Notes: a model not told the origin generated them from the sequence alone. 64,000 bases of DNA from Phycisphaerae bacterium (GCA_016794925.1 JAEUIW010000005.1:62001-126000); one strand, 5' to 3'. Positions 8,774 to 17,918 are shown, numbered from the stretch's first letter. Numbers and translations are program-made.

Positions 8774-11314
8774 TCAGTGGTCCTCCGATTCCGCCGTCGG
8801 CTCGGCTCGCTTCGCGGGCGGGTCATTTGCGCCGGCGGCGCGGCGATTCGCTTCGAGATCGCGCAGGAATGGCGTATTGAGTTCAGCGGCGTTCTCCGTG
8901 TTCATCTGGACGATGGGTGTGATGAACACGAGCAGCTCGCGATCCGTTCGCTGTGTCTCCGACGACTTGAAGAGTTCGCCCAAGAGAGGAATATCGCCAA
9001 GCAGCGGTACCTTGCGTTTGATAAGGGAGTCCTCGCTTCGCTTGATTCCGGAGATGACGACAGTCTGTCCGCTGTGCACGATGAGTTGAGTTGTCGTCTC
9101 ACGTCGATCCACCACGAACCCGCCGAACAGAGTCTGGCCGGGGACGATCGAAGAGAGCTCGAGGTTGACTCGCAGGTCCACATCGCTGTTGACCGTGATG
9201 CGCGGCCGGGTGCGGAGCTGAATGCCCACCGCGCGGTAGTCAAACGACTGGATGACGTTCCCCGTGGTCGTGGTCTGCGAGTTGGTGACGAAGGGGATGT
9301 CCTGACCGTTGAAGAACTCGGCCTCTTGATTGTCGCTGGTGAAAACACGCGGCTCGGAGAGTATCTTGAGTGTGTTCTTTTCGGCCAGCGCTTGCAGCAC
9401 CATGTTGAGATTGACGTTCGAGCGGAGCACGGAGGTGTCGAAAAGGCCCGGCAAAACGTTGTTCTTTTCCCCCGATCCACCGAGCGTTGCGCTGACGGCA
9501 TTCTCGGAGTTCGTCAACGCAATCGGGGAACTGGACCAGCGAAATCCGAGCGCGGTTGCGTCTTCGGTCGACACTTCCATCACGATCGCGGAGATGAGCA
9601 CCTGACGCCCGGGCCGATCTAGGGATCGGACCAGATCCGCGACCGCGCGCTTGTATTCGATCGGGGCGAGGATCATCAACGAGTTCTGACGCCACACGGG
9701 AACAAGGCGGATCTGTCCAACGAGGTTGCTGGCACCGCGGGCATCGGTCGTGGCACGCGAGCGCTGCCACCAGAATTGAATCGTGTCGGCGGCGACAGTG
9801 TCCTGCTGTTGATTCTGCGTGGCCGTTGTGGTGGCGTTCTGGGTCGAGAACGGGCTGGCGCCGGATGACGCGTTGGACGTGAGCCCCGATTCGCTGCGCC
9901 GGATTTGCGCCAAGGTGCCGTCGAGCGCCAGAAGCGTGTTGAGTTGTTCGCCGAGTTCTTCAGCGCTGGCGTGCTTGAGTTCGACAATCTCGGGCACGCC
10001 GACGGATTGCGGCGCGTCCAATCCCTTGATGATCTCTTCGATGACACCGAAATTCTCGGGGGTCTTCGCCACCACCACGAGCCTGCCTGATTCCGGGATC
10101 GCCTGGAACGAAAACTGACCAGCCATTCGTCCGATGCCTTGACCATCCGATGACGATCGAGCGGGTTGCTGGCTCTGGTTGCCCCGGCCGCCACCCGGAC
10201 CGAAGCCTTGGTTGCCCCCTTGCGGGGTGATCGGTGCCGCCGCGGACGATGGCGTGCCCTGCCCGAACATCTTCTCGAGGAGCTCCTTGATCTTCACGGG
10301 ATCGGAGTTCTTCAGTTCGAAAATTCGCGGCGTCACGGCGTCCTTCGGGAGCGGCAGATCCCAGAATTTCTCGATCTGCTCGCGGATCTCCTGAATGACC
10401 ACGGGCTCGGCGACCACGGTGAGTGAGTTCTGAGGGACGTTGGCCGTGACACGCAAGTTCTCCGAAGCCGCGGAGCTCTCCTGTTGGGGGGGGCCACCGA
10501 AGAACTGACGGCGTTGGTTCTGGTCGTTTCCATCGGGCCGTGACCGTCGGCGCGCGGGGCCGCGGCCCTGCTCCGTTGAGTACAACTGCCGGATGTTCTC
10601 AAGGACCTGGGCCGCGTCGGCGTACTTGAGCTTGAACGTGGCGCTGGTGAGCGCGTCAACACTCGGTGCGTCCAGTGACGTGATGAGCCGTTCGAGGCGT
10701 TGCAGCAACGCGATATTCCCCATGATCGCGATCTGATTTGACTCCTTGTCCACGGTCATCTTGGCGAATTTCGGGATCGCGTCCTTGAGGACATTCTGAT
10801 AGTTCTCAGCGGACGAGTGCTTGAGCGCAAAGACTTTTTCCGCGAGCGTGCCCTGATCCTGGCGTTGGAGGACTGATTCATCGGGGCCGATCACGGGAAC
10901 GTCTTGCCGGTCGACCTCGGCCAGATCCCGCAGGGTGATCGTTGTCGCGGTCTCCGTGACTCCCACCGCGGACTGCTGCAACGCGAGGAACACCAAATCT
11001 AGGGCCTGGTTCCGAGGTACCTGCTGATCGTTCACGACCGTGATCTTGCGGTTCAGCACGTCCTGCTGCGGAATCACGACTTTGCCGGTCGCCTCAACAA
11101 TGAACGGAATGAGCTGTTCGACCGTGACGCCCTTGAACGCGAGCACGGTCGGCGGACCGTCGAGCAACCGACGGGTCGGCGTACCCATCTGCGCGGGTGT
11201 GTTGCTCGCGGGGTTCGGAGCGGTCTGAGCCCCGGCGACGCCGGTCAGGCCGACGACGGCCGCTCCGGCGGCCATACGAAACGAGAGAAGAGACGCGCGG
11301 GTTCGCAGATTCAT
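8774..11314 (-). CDS. gspD: Type II secretion system secretin GspD
   Basis: 846 residues with a cleavable signal peptide (ends near AGAQ). An N0-like domain follows (LAFKGVTVEQLIPFIVEATG), then several N1-N3-type modules (ALKHSSAENYQNVL, FKLKYADAAQVLENIRQLY, ELKNSDPVKIKELLEKMF, ELKHASAEELGEQLN) and the C-terminal secretin beta-barrel, ending in the conserved VPLLGDIPLLGELF and ELLVFITPIV. The protein forms the outer-membrane gate through which folded exoproteins leave. Its length exceeds the usual 650-700 residues because of Gly/Gln/Asn-rich linkers between N domains. The start overlaps the preceding GspC-like gene as ATGA. Secretin identity is firm; assignment to T2SS rather than a type IV pilus rests on the surrounding gsp genes. 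Confidence 0.93.
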   Translation of the reverse strand: MNLRTRASLLSFRMAAGAAVVGLTGVAGAQTAPNPASNTPAQMGTPTRRLLDGPPTVLAFKGVTVEQLIPFIVEATGKVVIPQQDVLNRKITVVNDQQVPRNQALDLVFLALQQSAVGVTETATTITLRDLAEVDRQDVPVIGPDESVLQRQDQGTLAEKVFALKHSSAENYQNVLKDAIPKFAKMTVDKESNQIAIMGNIALLQRLERLITSLDAPSVDALTSATFKLKYADAAQVLENIRQLYSTEQGRGPARRRSRPDGNDQNQRRQFFGGPPQQESSAASENLRVTANVPQNSLTVVAEPVVIQEIREQIEKFWDLPLPKDAVTPRIFELKNSDPVKIKELLEKMFGQGTPSSAAAPITPQGGNQGFGPGGGRGNQSQQPARSSSDGQGIGRMAGQFSFQAIPESGRLVVVAKTPENFGVIEEIIKGLDAPQSVGVPEIVELKHASAEELGEQLNTLLALDGTLAQIRRSESGLTSNASSGASPFSTQNATTTATQNQQQDTVAADTIQFWWQRSRATTDARGASNLVGQIRLVPVWRQNSLMILAPIEYKRAVADLVRSLDRPGRQVLISAIVMEVSTEDATALGFRWSSSPIALTNSENAVSATLGGSGEKNNVLPGLFDTSVLRSNVNLNMVLQALAEKNTLKILSEPRVFTSDNQEAEFFNGQDIPFVTNSQTTTTGNVIQSFDYRAVGIQLRTRPRITVNSDVDLRVNLELSSIVPGQTLFGGFVVDRRETTTQLIVHSGQTVVISGIKRSEDSLIKRKVPLLGDIPLLGELFKSSETQRTDRELLVFITPIVQMNTENAAELNTPFLRDLEANRRAAGANDPPAKRAEPTAESEDH

Positions 11315-11937
11315 GGAGCCTCCGATTCGTCGCTCGGACGCGACCTGTCGCTCTTCCCGTCGCTCACGCCGCCGTCGTCATTGCTTCGCTTCGGCTGGTC
11401 CGTTGGCGCGACACTGTCTTTGATCACGACCTTGTCTCGATCGAAAATGTCCACCTTGAACTCCACTCCCTTCCAGAGCACGGCGATCGTCCAAGGCGAT
11501 TCGATCCGGAGCACCTTGACCGGCGCAGCTTCGTCACCAACCTTGCTCCGCGTGCCGTCCGCGAACCAAACGAATTCGTTTGCCGCGGCGATGATGGCGG
11601 GCCCGCCGTACGTAGCGGGCGGCGGTGGAGGTGGAGGCTCGCGCTTCTCCTCAACTGCGACAACGGGCGGTGGCGGGGGTGGGGGCCCGGGAACAAAGAA
11701 CATCGTGCGGCCGTCAGTCTGACTCACGCGAGACGCCATGGATGTGACCCGCTGCGGATCGGCGGCCGGGGCAGACTCGACGCCCTCGGGTCGGGGCATG
11801 AGTAGAGCCGAAATCAATCCGGGCAGCTGCAGCAAGACCGCAACGGCCCCGATCACGAGCGCAAGCACGGCCGCGCGGCCGACGATCGGCAGCGTACGTG
11901 AGGCGGCGAGCAGACTCTCCGCGCGTCCGGGCTTCAT
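11311..11937 (-). CDS. GspC-like inner-membrane protein with polyproline linker
   Basis: 208 residues: a short cytoplasmic N-terminus, one transmembrane helix (about 21-46), then a linker with two runs of seven prolines (GPPPPPPPVV and EPPPPPPPAT), and a beta-rich C-terminal domain (EFVWFADGTRSKVGD, VLRIESPWTIAVLWKG). This architecture and its place directly before gspD match GspC, whose periplasmic homology region contacts the secretin N0 domain. Sequence similarity to textbook GspC is weak, so the name is an inference from topology and context. It overlaps both neighbours as ATGA, implying tight stoichiometric expression with GspM and GspD. The acidic, Ser/Asp-rich tail looks disordered. 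Confidence 0.7.
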   Translation of the reverse strand: MKPGRAESLLAASRTLPIVGRAAVLALVIGAVAVLLQLPGLISALLMPRPEGVESAPAADPQRVTSMASRVSQTDGRTMFFVPGPPPPPPPVVAVEEKREPPPPPPPATYGGPAIIAAANEFVWFADGTRSKVGDEAAPVKVLRIESPWTIAVLWKGVEFKVDIFDRDKVVIKDSVAPTDQPKRSNDDGGVSDGKSDRSRPSDESEAP

Positions 11938-12560
11938 GCGCGGCTCCGATCTTTCGGCGAGGCGAGCAGAGTCTCGATGGTGAGCGTGACACGGAGGGAT
12001 CGCGGGGGCAGCGCCCGGTCACTCTGGCGAGCGGCGTCCCCCGCTCTACGCGCCTGCACGCGGGACACCGCGGCAACCTCGGGCGATTGCTCAAGGGCTG
12101 CAAGAATGGCGGAGAGCTGCTCCGGCGTGCAATCGAGTTGGACATCTCGGATCAGTCGCTCCACGCGCCGATTAGCCGGGACCGATCCCTCGATCGGGCC
12201 GGAAGGCGCGGGAGACACACGGGTCGTGCTGAGGTGGTTCTTCACGCCATGGCGGTCCAGAACCGTCGCCACAGCTTCGTCGAACTTCACGGAGCGATCC
12301 GCGGCGTCAGCGGGTAGCAGCACTTCGCCGTGCCATTGCAGTCCTCGCCGGACGGTCTGCCGCTCCGCTGATCGGCTCGGCGCTCCCTGCTCGTGCCGGG
12401 TGAGTTCGCGTTCCGCGGCAGCGCACCGGGCGTTCAGTGCCATCGTCGCGTCCATCATGGGCTCGACGACCAGAAAATACCCGGCTACGCCGGCGGCCGC
12501 GACGGCAAGCCATCGTGCCGATCGCGGCATCGACGACAGCACTTGCAAGATGTCGCTCAC
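11934..12560 (-). CDS. GspM/PilO-like inner-membrane platform protein
   Basis: 208 residues with one N-terminal transmembrane segment (about 14-32, ARWLAVAAAGVAGYFLVVEP), a helical stretch rich in Ala and Arg, and a ferredoxin-like periplasmic region (LIRDVQLDCTPEQLSAILAALEQSPEVAAVSRVQ) typical of PilO/GspM. These proteins pair with GspL/PilN to form the inner-membrane assembly platform. The gene overlaps gspL upstream and the GspC-like gene downstream, both as ATGA. Primary sequence is diverged, as is normal for this family, so the call rests on fold-like pattern, size and operon position. Confidence 0.72.
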   Translation of the reverse strand: MSDILQVLSSMPRSARWLAVAAAGVAGYFLVVEPMMDATMALNARCAAAERELTRHEQGAPSRSAERQTVRRGLQWHGEVLLPADAADRSVKFDEAVATVLDRHGVKNHLSTTRVSPAPSGPIEGSVPANRRVERLIRDVQLDCTPEQLSAILAALEQSPEVAAVSRVQARRAGDAARQSDRALPPRSLRVTLTIETLLASPKDRSRA

Positions 12561-14377
12561 TTGTCACCCCCGGTGGACGGTGCGGCGGCGCCATCGCGTT
12601 TTCCGCGCATCTGTTCACGGAGTTTGGTGATCTCGCCCTCAAGTCGGTCCTTGGTCTCCCGGTCGAGGTCCTTGGTTGAGCGGACGTAGCTGGAACGCTC
12701 GGAAAACTCACGCATCGCTTCGCGGCGATCGAGCTTCGCGATCGCCGCATCGCTGAGCGCCACCGGCACTCCGGCCTTGCTCTCCCCAGTTGCCTTCGGT
12801 GTTTCCGCAGCCGTAGCGGCATCGGTCGCCTTCGTCGCTCCGAGCTTGGCTTCCTGCCCGTCGGCGGCGCGACCGGATCGCTCTGATTTCTTGGCGGTGT
12901 CTTTGGGATTGACGGTCGTGTTCGATGCGCCCGCGCCGTACAAGCGCACGGCGAGCGGTTTGACCGCAAAGTCGTCTTGCTGGGGAGCCTCGGCGTTGGG
13001 AGATGTCACGGTCGCGGATGCCTGAAACGAGATGCCCGCACCCTCCGTGCTCTCGGCGCGATCGATGCGAACCGTACCGAAGACGCCGCTGCGGTTCAGG
13101 CTCTCTTGCAGCTGCGCGAGCGTCTCGGTGCTGGGCGCGGCGCCCGCAAGGAAGACTCCCTGCTCCGGCGCCAGGCGCAGTTCCTCAATCGTGACTCCGA
13201 CGGGGAGTGCCCGAGAGATGTCAGCCATCAGCTTGGTCATCGGCCAACGGGTCTGTTCGAGGTAACCGTACAACGCGGCACGACGAGTGTTCTCCAGCAT
13301 GACGGCCTGCGATTGGGCTCGGGCCGTGAGCTTGAGTTCGAGCACCATCAACCTCGCACGAGCGAATAGCCACGGCCCGAGCAAAGCTAGGATGAGCGCC
13401 GCGGCCAAGGTCCAGGTTGCATTCCGCGGGCGAGAGATCCACACGGCCCCGCGCTCGACCACTCCGCCGGAGACTCTCGGGGCCTCCGCACGAATGCCTG
13501 CCAATCCGCCCGGCGCGTTCCCGCGACCGCCGTCGTCGACCGCCGCCAACGCGCCGCCGAGAGCGAATCCGAAGGTGTCCAGCCATTTCGGGTCCTTGGG
13601 AACACCTCGCACTCGACCCAGCAGTTCTCGGGTTGACTGCTCGCCCAGGTTGAGTCCCCAGGCGTGACGCATCGAGGGTCGTTCCACGCACCCGGAGGCG
13701 CGGAGGGAGGCGATCAATTCGTCACGAGCACCGCTCATCCACGCTTCCTCGGACGAAGCGTCCTGAATGGTGCAACGCGCCACCAGGCGGCTCGGGCCTG
13801 ACGCCACGGCCATCAATCGGGCCGCATCGAGCTCGGTCCCTTCACCGCGCACACCCGCCCAGGCAAGCGAATCGGACGGAGATCGCAGCATCGCGAGCGC
13901 CACGAGTTCGGTCGTCCAGGACACCGCGGCACCTCTCGGCACGGGCAGCGTGGGCGTGGGGGCGTCGCCTCGCCAGGCGATCAGCATTCCGGATCGAACC
14001 ACCTCGCCCGCAGTCCCGGCCGGACGATGAATGTCCGGCACGACGCCCGCCCCGCGTCGGTGCTCGGGAGCGGCGGTGCCGAACTCCGCCTCGGCCATGA
14101 GAGCCAAGGCGCGGCGCGACGATTCGGCATCGCCGGCAGGAACGGATACAACCCGAGCGGCGGCCCGATGGCCTCCAGCGACCACCACCACGCTGGACAC
14201 ACGGTACTTGCGAAGCAGAGCACCTACGGTTTCCACCCCGGGCCGTTCAAACGTGGCGTGGTCGAGCAGTGCCGTTTCGCCGTTGCTCCGCACAACGACA
14301 ACCGCCCAGCCGGAGCCCGACCAGTGCGCGGCCAGCACCGCGCCCCCGCTCGACGTCATGCTCGTCGTTTGCATCAT
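12557..14377 (-). CDS. GspL-like protein (PilM-like cytoplasmic domain fused to PilN-like domain)
   Basis: 606 residues. The N-terminal ~300 residues look like an actin-fold PilM/GspL cytoplasmic domain (VLAAHWSGSGWAVVVV, then KYRVSSVVVVAGG). A single transmembrane helix lies near 321-340, followed by a coiled region and a PilN-type periplasmic domain (LMADISRALPVGVTIEELRLAPEQ near 384-407). A charged Lys/Ala/Glu-rich tail of about 100 residues is extra and probably helical. GspL recruits the ATPase GspE to the membrane platform. The start overlaps the gspK stop as ATGA, and the next codon is also ATG (14374). The fusion agrees with T2SS GspL, in which the pilus counterparts PilM and PilN are joined. 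Confidence 0.8.
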   Translation of the reverse strand: MMQTTSMTSSGGAVLAAHWSGSGWAVVVVRSNGETALLDHATFERPGVETVGALLRKYRVSSVVVVAGGHRAAARVVSVPAGDAESSRRALALMAEAEFGTAAPEHRRGAGVVPDIHRPAGTAGEVVRSGMLIAWRGDAPTPTLPVPRGAAVSWTTELVALAMLRSPSDSLAWAGVRGEGTELDAARLMAVASGPSRLVARCTIQDASSEEAWMSGARDELIASLRASGCVERPSMRHAWGLNLGEQSTRELLGRVRGVPKDPKWLDTFGFALGGALAAVDDGGRGNAPGGLAGIRAEAPRVSGGVVERGAVWISRPRNATWTLAAALILALLGPWLFARARLMVLELKLTARAQSQAVMLENTRRAALYGYLEQTRWPMTKLMADISRALPVGVTIEELRLAPEQGVFLAGAAPSTETLAQLQESLNRSGVFGTVRIDRAESTEGAGISFQASATVTSPNAEAPQQDDFAVKPLAVRLYGAGASNTTVNPKDTAKKSERSGRAADGQEAKLGATKATDAATAAETPKATGESKAGVPVALSDAAIAKLDRREAMREFSERSSYVRSTKDLDRETKDRLEGEITKLREQMRGKRDGAAAPSTGGDK

Positions 14378-15687
14378 CGGATGTAGACCTCCCGGATCAA
14401 CACCGGAAGCGTCGATCGATCAATCGTAGCGGTCAGTTCGACACGCACGCCCGTTCGCTCGTCCGTGCCGACACTGTTGACAATGAACACGTTGGATCGA
14501 ACCTCGCCCAGATCGATCAAACGCGCCGCTTGCTCGCGGGAGACGCCCGGCACGTCCAGGAGCTGCGCCAGCGACGCGAAGCCCGTCGCTCGGGCCTGTC
14601 GTTCGGAGATCAGGGCGTCCGCTGCCGCGGCGGATATGCCGGGCGCGTATTCCAGCACTTCCGCGGGGCACGTGTTCAAGTTCAATCTGCCCGGTGCGCC
14701 GATCTCGGGCTCCTCCATCACGAACTGACCGAGGAGCTTGGTGAGCTGATCCCGGGTCAGGGCCGGTGCCCGAGCGTCGATCGGTTGGTTCCCGGTCTCG
14801 CTCGGAATCCGGTTCAGATCCTGGCGAACGAAGTCGCTGAGCTTGGCGCTCGGAGCCGACGCGTGAGTCGAGATGACCCTCGCCTGGCTCTCGTTGATGC
14901 CGAGGGCGGCAACCAGATCGGACGCTCGCGTTCCACGCAGCACCGTCCGCGGCTTGGCCCCGGGACCGAGATCACCGTCGATGCTCGACGCGGTTAGCAC
15001 GCCAGCCCATCCCGAATCAAGCTTGCCGTTATGATTGTCCGTTGGCCAGGTTGCATCCCCATCGTCTTCCTCCGAGTCGAGGCGATCATTGAGATTGCCG
15101 TCTTCTCCCCGGACATAGTCGGGCAGAACCCCGGAGACGAGCTCGAGTTCCTGGATGTCGCGCATCGGCGCGTTGCGCGGCTCGTACGGGTACGCCAGAC
15201 TCTGATACTGCCCGACCTCCGCGCCGATCGGCAACCGTACGTCATCGTCCGAGTCCGTCCAGTCGAGAATCGACCCCGCGACGTCGTCCGTCATGAACGG
15301 CAACTTCAGCAGCGCCTCCTGGGTCATCGTGTTGATGTTCAGCTTGGAATGAGCGTCCTGGGGGCCGAGCAGAACACCCGCCTGGCCACGCACGCTGTGG
15401 CCGACCGTCCACGACGAACCCTCCAGCACACCCTCCGCGGCGTCTTCGAACTCGGAGTACAGCCGCATCGCATCCGATTCGTCCGGGTCCTCCGCATCGC
15501 GGGCCAGCCGGGCAATAGCCTCCTCGACGCCGGCCCGGGCGGCCCAGTACGCACGGACCCTCGCCATCGACTCTCGCCCCGCCGCGCCACCGCGGAACGC
15601 CCCGGCTTGCATCGCCGCAAGCGCGATCGCTCCCAGCGAGATGACCCAAACGACCAGCACGGTGGTGAACGCGCGAGCCCGGGTCAT
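14374..15687 (-). CDS. gspK: Type II secretion minor pseudopilin GspK
   Basis: 437 residues from ATG 15687, which overlaps the gspJ stop as ATGA; the frame stays open another 64 codons upstream but that part lies inside gspJ. The N-terminus is short and basic before a hydrophobic helix (FTTVLVVWVISLGAIALAAM). The large globular domain has the GspK hallmarks: SKLNINTMTQEALLKLPF, YEPRNAPMRDIQELELVSGV and the helix-hairpin-helix-like segment LNLNTCPAEVLEYAPGIS. GspK caps the pseudopilus tip together with GspI and GspJ. Length is above the usual ~320 owing to an Asp-rich insertion around residues 185-215. Confidence 0.88.
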   Translation of the reverse strand: MTRARAFTTVLVVWVISLGAIALAAMQAGAFRGGAAGRESMARVRAYWAARAGVEEAIARLARDAEDPDESDAMRLYSEFEDAAEGVLEGSSWTVGHSVRGQAGVLLGPQDAHSKLNINTMTQEALLKLPFMTDDVAGSILDWTDSDDDVRLPIGAEVGQYQSLAYPYEPRNAPMRDIQELELVSGVLPDYVRGEDGNLNDRLDSEEDDGDATWPTDNHNGKLDSGWAGVLTASSIDGDLGPGAKPRTVLRGTRASDLVAALGINESQARVISTHASAPSAKLSDFVRQDLNRIPSETGNQPIDARAPALTRDQLTKLLGQFVMEEPEIGAPGRLNLNTCPAEVLEYAPGISAAAADALISERQARATGFASLAQLLDVPGVSREQAARLIDLGEVRSNVFIVNSVGTDERTGVRVELTATIDRSTLPVLIREVYIR

Positions 15688-16382
15688 TGTGCCGCCCCCG
15701 ATCCTCGGCTCGATGTCGAGCCGGAGTCCGTGGGCTCGGGCTTCGGCGCCGGCACGCGTTCGATCGCGATCACCCGCCGCGCGGTTGAGGTGACTTGCCC
15801 GTCTCCGCCGGAAGCGACCACGGTCACGCGCAGTCCGTACGGCAGCCCCTGTGCATCCGAGTCCCAGGCCGGCTGCCACGACTGGCCGTCGAACGCTTCC
15901 GCGTCAAAGGCGACAATCCCGTCGGAAACGGGCTCGGCGACGCCACCCGCGTCCAGCGCGGGGTCGAATGCCGGATCAGCGCGACGCCAGAGTTCGGGGC
16001 CGGATCCGTCGTCGAGCACCTTATACTGGATCTCGAACTCGGGTCCTTCCGCTTCGCCCCAGATCCCGCGCACCGGCTCGCGCGACCGGCACAGCATCAG
16101 CAGGTCGCTGCCGTTTGCGCCGGAAGTGATGCGCACGCGTGCGAACCGCAGGTCGTGGTCCCGAGCCAGCGTCACGGCGTCCTGGGCCACGCGGGCCGCC
16201 GCCGTGTGCGCCCGCTCGAACGCACCCCGACGCGACTCGATCCTGTTCTTTGAGCGGAAGAGCTGCGACAGCGCGGCCGCGGTCGTTCCCACGACCAGGG
16301 CCATGACCACCATGGCGACCAGCAACTCGGCAAGCGTGAACGCTCGACTCATGGCGCGTGTTGGGCGACGATGGCGGATCAT
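15684..16382 (-). CDS. gspJ: Type II secretion minor pseudopilin GspJ-like
   Basis: 232 residues. A class III prepilin-type N-terminus reads SRAFTLAELLVAMVVMALVV, with cleavage expected before the Phe and the conserved Glu at +5; the -1 residue is Ala rather than the usual Gly. The ~200-residue beta-rich domain, containing IQYKVLDDGSGPELWRR, is the size expected for GspJ. ATG 16382 overlaps the GspI stop as ATGA and is preferred, but a second ATG ten codons later would give a more usual 4-residue leader. The Pro/Ser-rich C-terminus is likely disordered. GspJ builds the pseudopilus tip with GspI and GspK. Confidence 0.82.
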   Translation of the reverse strand: MIRHRRPTRAMSRAFTLAELLVAMVVMALVVGTTAAALSQLFRSKNRIESRRGAFERAHTAAARVAQDAVTLARDHDLRFARVRITSGANGSDLLMLCRSREPVRGIWGEAEGPEFEIQYKVLDDGSGPELWRRADPAFDPALDAGGVAEPVSDGIVAFDAEAFDGQSWQPAWDSDAQGLPYGLRVTVVASGGDGQVTSTARRVIAIERVPAPKPEPTDSGSTSSRGSGAAQ

Positions 16383-16816
16383 CCAAATCGCTCCACCGGA
16401 CGAGTAGGCTTCCGGTCCGGATCGGGCTCCAGTCCGCTCGGGGCCCGTCGGGGCGCGATCCGCGTCTCGATGCTCTCGGACAATTCAGTGGAGCCACTCT
16501 CCCAGCTGATCGTGGCGCGCACGCGATAGGCCGCGCCGCCGGTACCTCCGACGATCTCCAGCCGGTAGGCGTAGTCACCGAACGGCGCATCACACCGGCC
16601 GGAAGTCCCGAACCGTGTCGCGTAGTCGTCCGGTCCGTGCATGAGCACGAGATTGAGCCGTTCGTCCAGGAGCATCGATACGATGCGGAACTGCTCGCCC
16701 CGAACTTCGGTGTTCACGGCGCGCCCGACCAGCCCAAGCAAAGCGGCGAGCGCCACGCCGAGCAGCACGCTCCCGACGACAACGTCGACCAGCACGACCG
16801 CGCGAGCATGCTTCAC
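16379..16816 (-). CDS. gspI: Type II secretion minor pseudopilin GspI-like
   Basis: 145 residues from GTG 16816, which overlaps the GspH-like gene's stop as GTGA; a second GTG lies one codon upstream (16819), and the longer open frame to 17032 is only a shadow of gspH. The leader KHARA is followed by VVLVDVVVGSVLLGVALAALL, a pilin-type helix in which Asp replaces the usual Glu at +5. The rest is a small alpha/beta domain ending in a Ser/Glu and Arg-rich stretch. Size and position between gspH and gspJ indicate GspI, the protein that seeds the pseudopilus tip complex. The weak leader motif makes it the least certain of the pseudopilins. Confidence 0.75.
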   Translation of the reverse strand: MKHARAVVLVDVVVGSVLLGVALAALLGLVGRAVNTEVRGEQFRIVSMLLDERLNLVLMHGPDDYATRFGTSGRCDAPFGDYAYRLEIVGGTGGAAYRVRATISWESGSTELSESIETRIAPRRAPSGLEPDPDRKPTRPVERFG

Positions 16817-17394
16817 CACGGCTGCTCCCTCCGGCCCGTGCGGTCCAGATCGACTGCGCGGGAGTCGCCCATCGGGTCCGGCTCCGCATCGCCCCATTCC
16901 CGGCACGTCGCCGAAATGGCATTGGGTTCCAATGACACGCTCCAACGCTGCCCGCTGCGAGCGCTCGCCAGAATCAACCGCAAGCCCGGCCGCGTACCCG
17001 TCATCCCCGAGCGGCTCAAGTCCACTCGCCACGCTGCGCCCTCCAGCCTTCGGCCGTCCTCTTGCGCGTTGGTTAGGGTGAGCGATTCAAGGTTCACCGG
17101 GGCGATCAGAGGGTCGCGCGACCACGGCGGGTCCCACGAGCGGACGGGTTTTCGCCAGGAGGAAACCGCCAGGATGCCGCCATCGGCACGCGTCTCATAC
17201 TCCAGCGCAACAGGCTGGCCCGACAGCACGCGGCGTTGTCCCGCCGCGTCAAGCAGCAACCGAACGCCCTCGACGACGGCACGCTCGGCACGCGCTTCGC
17301 GCCCTCCCGCTCGTGGCAGCAGGACAGCCGCGAGCACGGCGAGCATCACCGTGACCACCACCACCTCCACCATCGAGAACCCGCGTCGACGCAT
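16813..17394 (-). CDS. gspH: Type II secretion pseudopilin GspH-like
   Basis: 193 residues. The start at ATG 17394 is supported by GAGGAGCAGG a short distance upstream and by the ideal prepilin leader RRRG|FSMVEVVVVTVMLAVLAAV, with Gly at -1 and Glu at +5. The globular part contains beta-strands and two Trp-rich segments (SSWRKPVRSWDPPW) consistent with GspH/FimT. GspH is a minor pseudopilin near the tip. The gene lies 22 bases downstream of gspG and overlaps gspI. GspH and FimT are hard to separate by eye, but the operon argues for GspH. Confidence 0.82.
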   Translation of the reverse strand: MRRRGFSMVEVVVVTVMLAVLAAVLLPRAGGREARAERAVVEGVRLLLDAAGQRRVLSGQPVALEYETRADGGILAVSSWRKPVRSWDPPWSRDPLIAPVNLESLTLTNAQEDGRRLEGAAWRVDLSRSGMTGTRPGLRLILASARSGQRWSVSLEPNAISATCREWGDAEPDPMGDSRAVDLDRTGRREQPW

Positions 17395-17416
17395 CAGAAC
17401 CTGCTCCTCGGGCTGC

Positions 17417-17857
17417 TTACGGGCAGATGACGTCCGCATCCTCGCCGGTGCCACCCGGCTGCCCATCAGCGCCATAGCTGACGATGTCAAAGTCGATGTT
17501 CTTTTCGCCCGGGACCTTCAGGATGAACTTCCGGCCCCACGGGTCGAGCAGGTCGTTGGCAGAGCCCACGTACGGTTCGTAGCTGCCCGTGACGTTCGCC
17601 GGCTTCACGAACAGGATGTCAATCGTCGCACCGGGTTCGGGGCGGGAATGGTCCGCCCAGAAGAGGCGCATCGCGCTCGCCAGCGATGCCCCGTTGGTTT
17701 TCGCGACCGACTGCCGGCTCTGGCCGATCCTCCCAAGCAGGCGTGGCGCGATGATCGCGGCGATGACCCCGAGGATCACGACGATAACGATGACTTCGAT
17801 GATCGTGAAGCCGCGCCGGGCGCGACCCGTTGCGGCGGAGCGTGCGAGTGTGTTCAT
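17417..17857 (-). CDS. gspG: Type II secretion major pseudopilin GspG
   Basis: 146 residues from ATG 17857, preceded by GGAAG at normal spacing. The leader ARRG|FTIIEVIVIVVILGVIAAIIAP is the classic prepilin signal with Gly(-1) and Glu(+5). The C-terminal part shows the GspG hallmark DPWGRKFILKVPG followed by DIVSYGADGQPGGTGEDADV, the loop that binds calcium in GspG. This is the main subunit of the pseudopilus piston. No prepilin peptidase (gspO/pilD) gene is present in the window, so processing must rely on one encoded elsewhere. Sits 61 bases downstream of gspF. Confidence 0.93.
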   Translation of the reverse strand: MNTLARSAATGRARRGFTIIEVIVIVVILGVIAAIIAPRLLGRIGQSRQSVAKTNGASLASAMRLFWADHSRPEPGATIDILFVKPANVTGSYEPYVGSANDLLDPWGRKFILKVPGEKNIDFDIVSYGADGQPGGTGEDADVICP

Positions 17858-17918
17858 GGCTGAACTTCCTTCATCCGGGTTGGGCGTTCTGTCGCTTCGC
17901 GGTCCGTGCATCGTCGCG

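Noticed and set aside
16817-17032. Longer N-terminus for the GspI-like protein
   Set aside because: These 72 codons lie wholly within gspH in another frame. The pilin-type helix begins just after GTG 16816.
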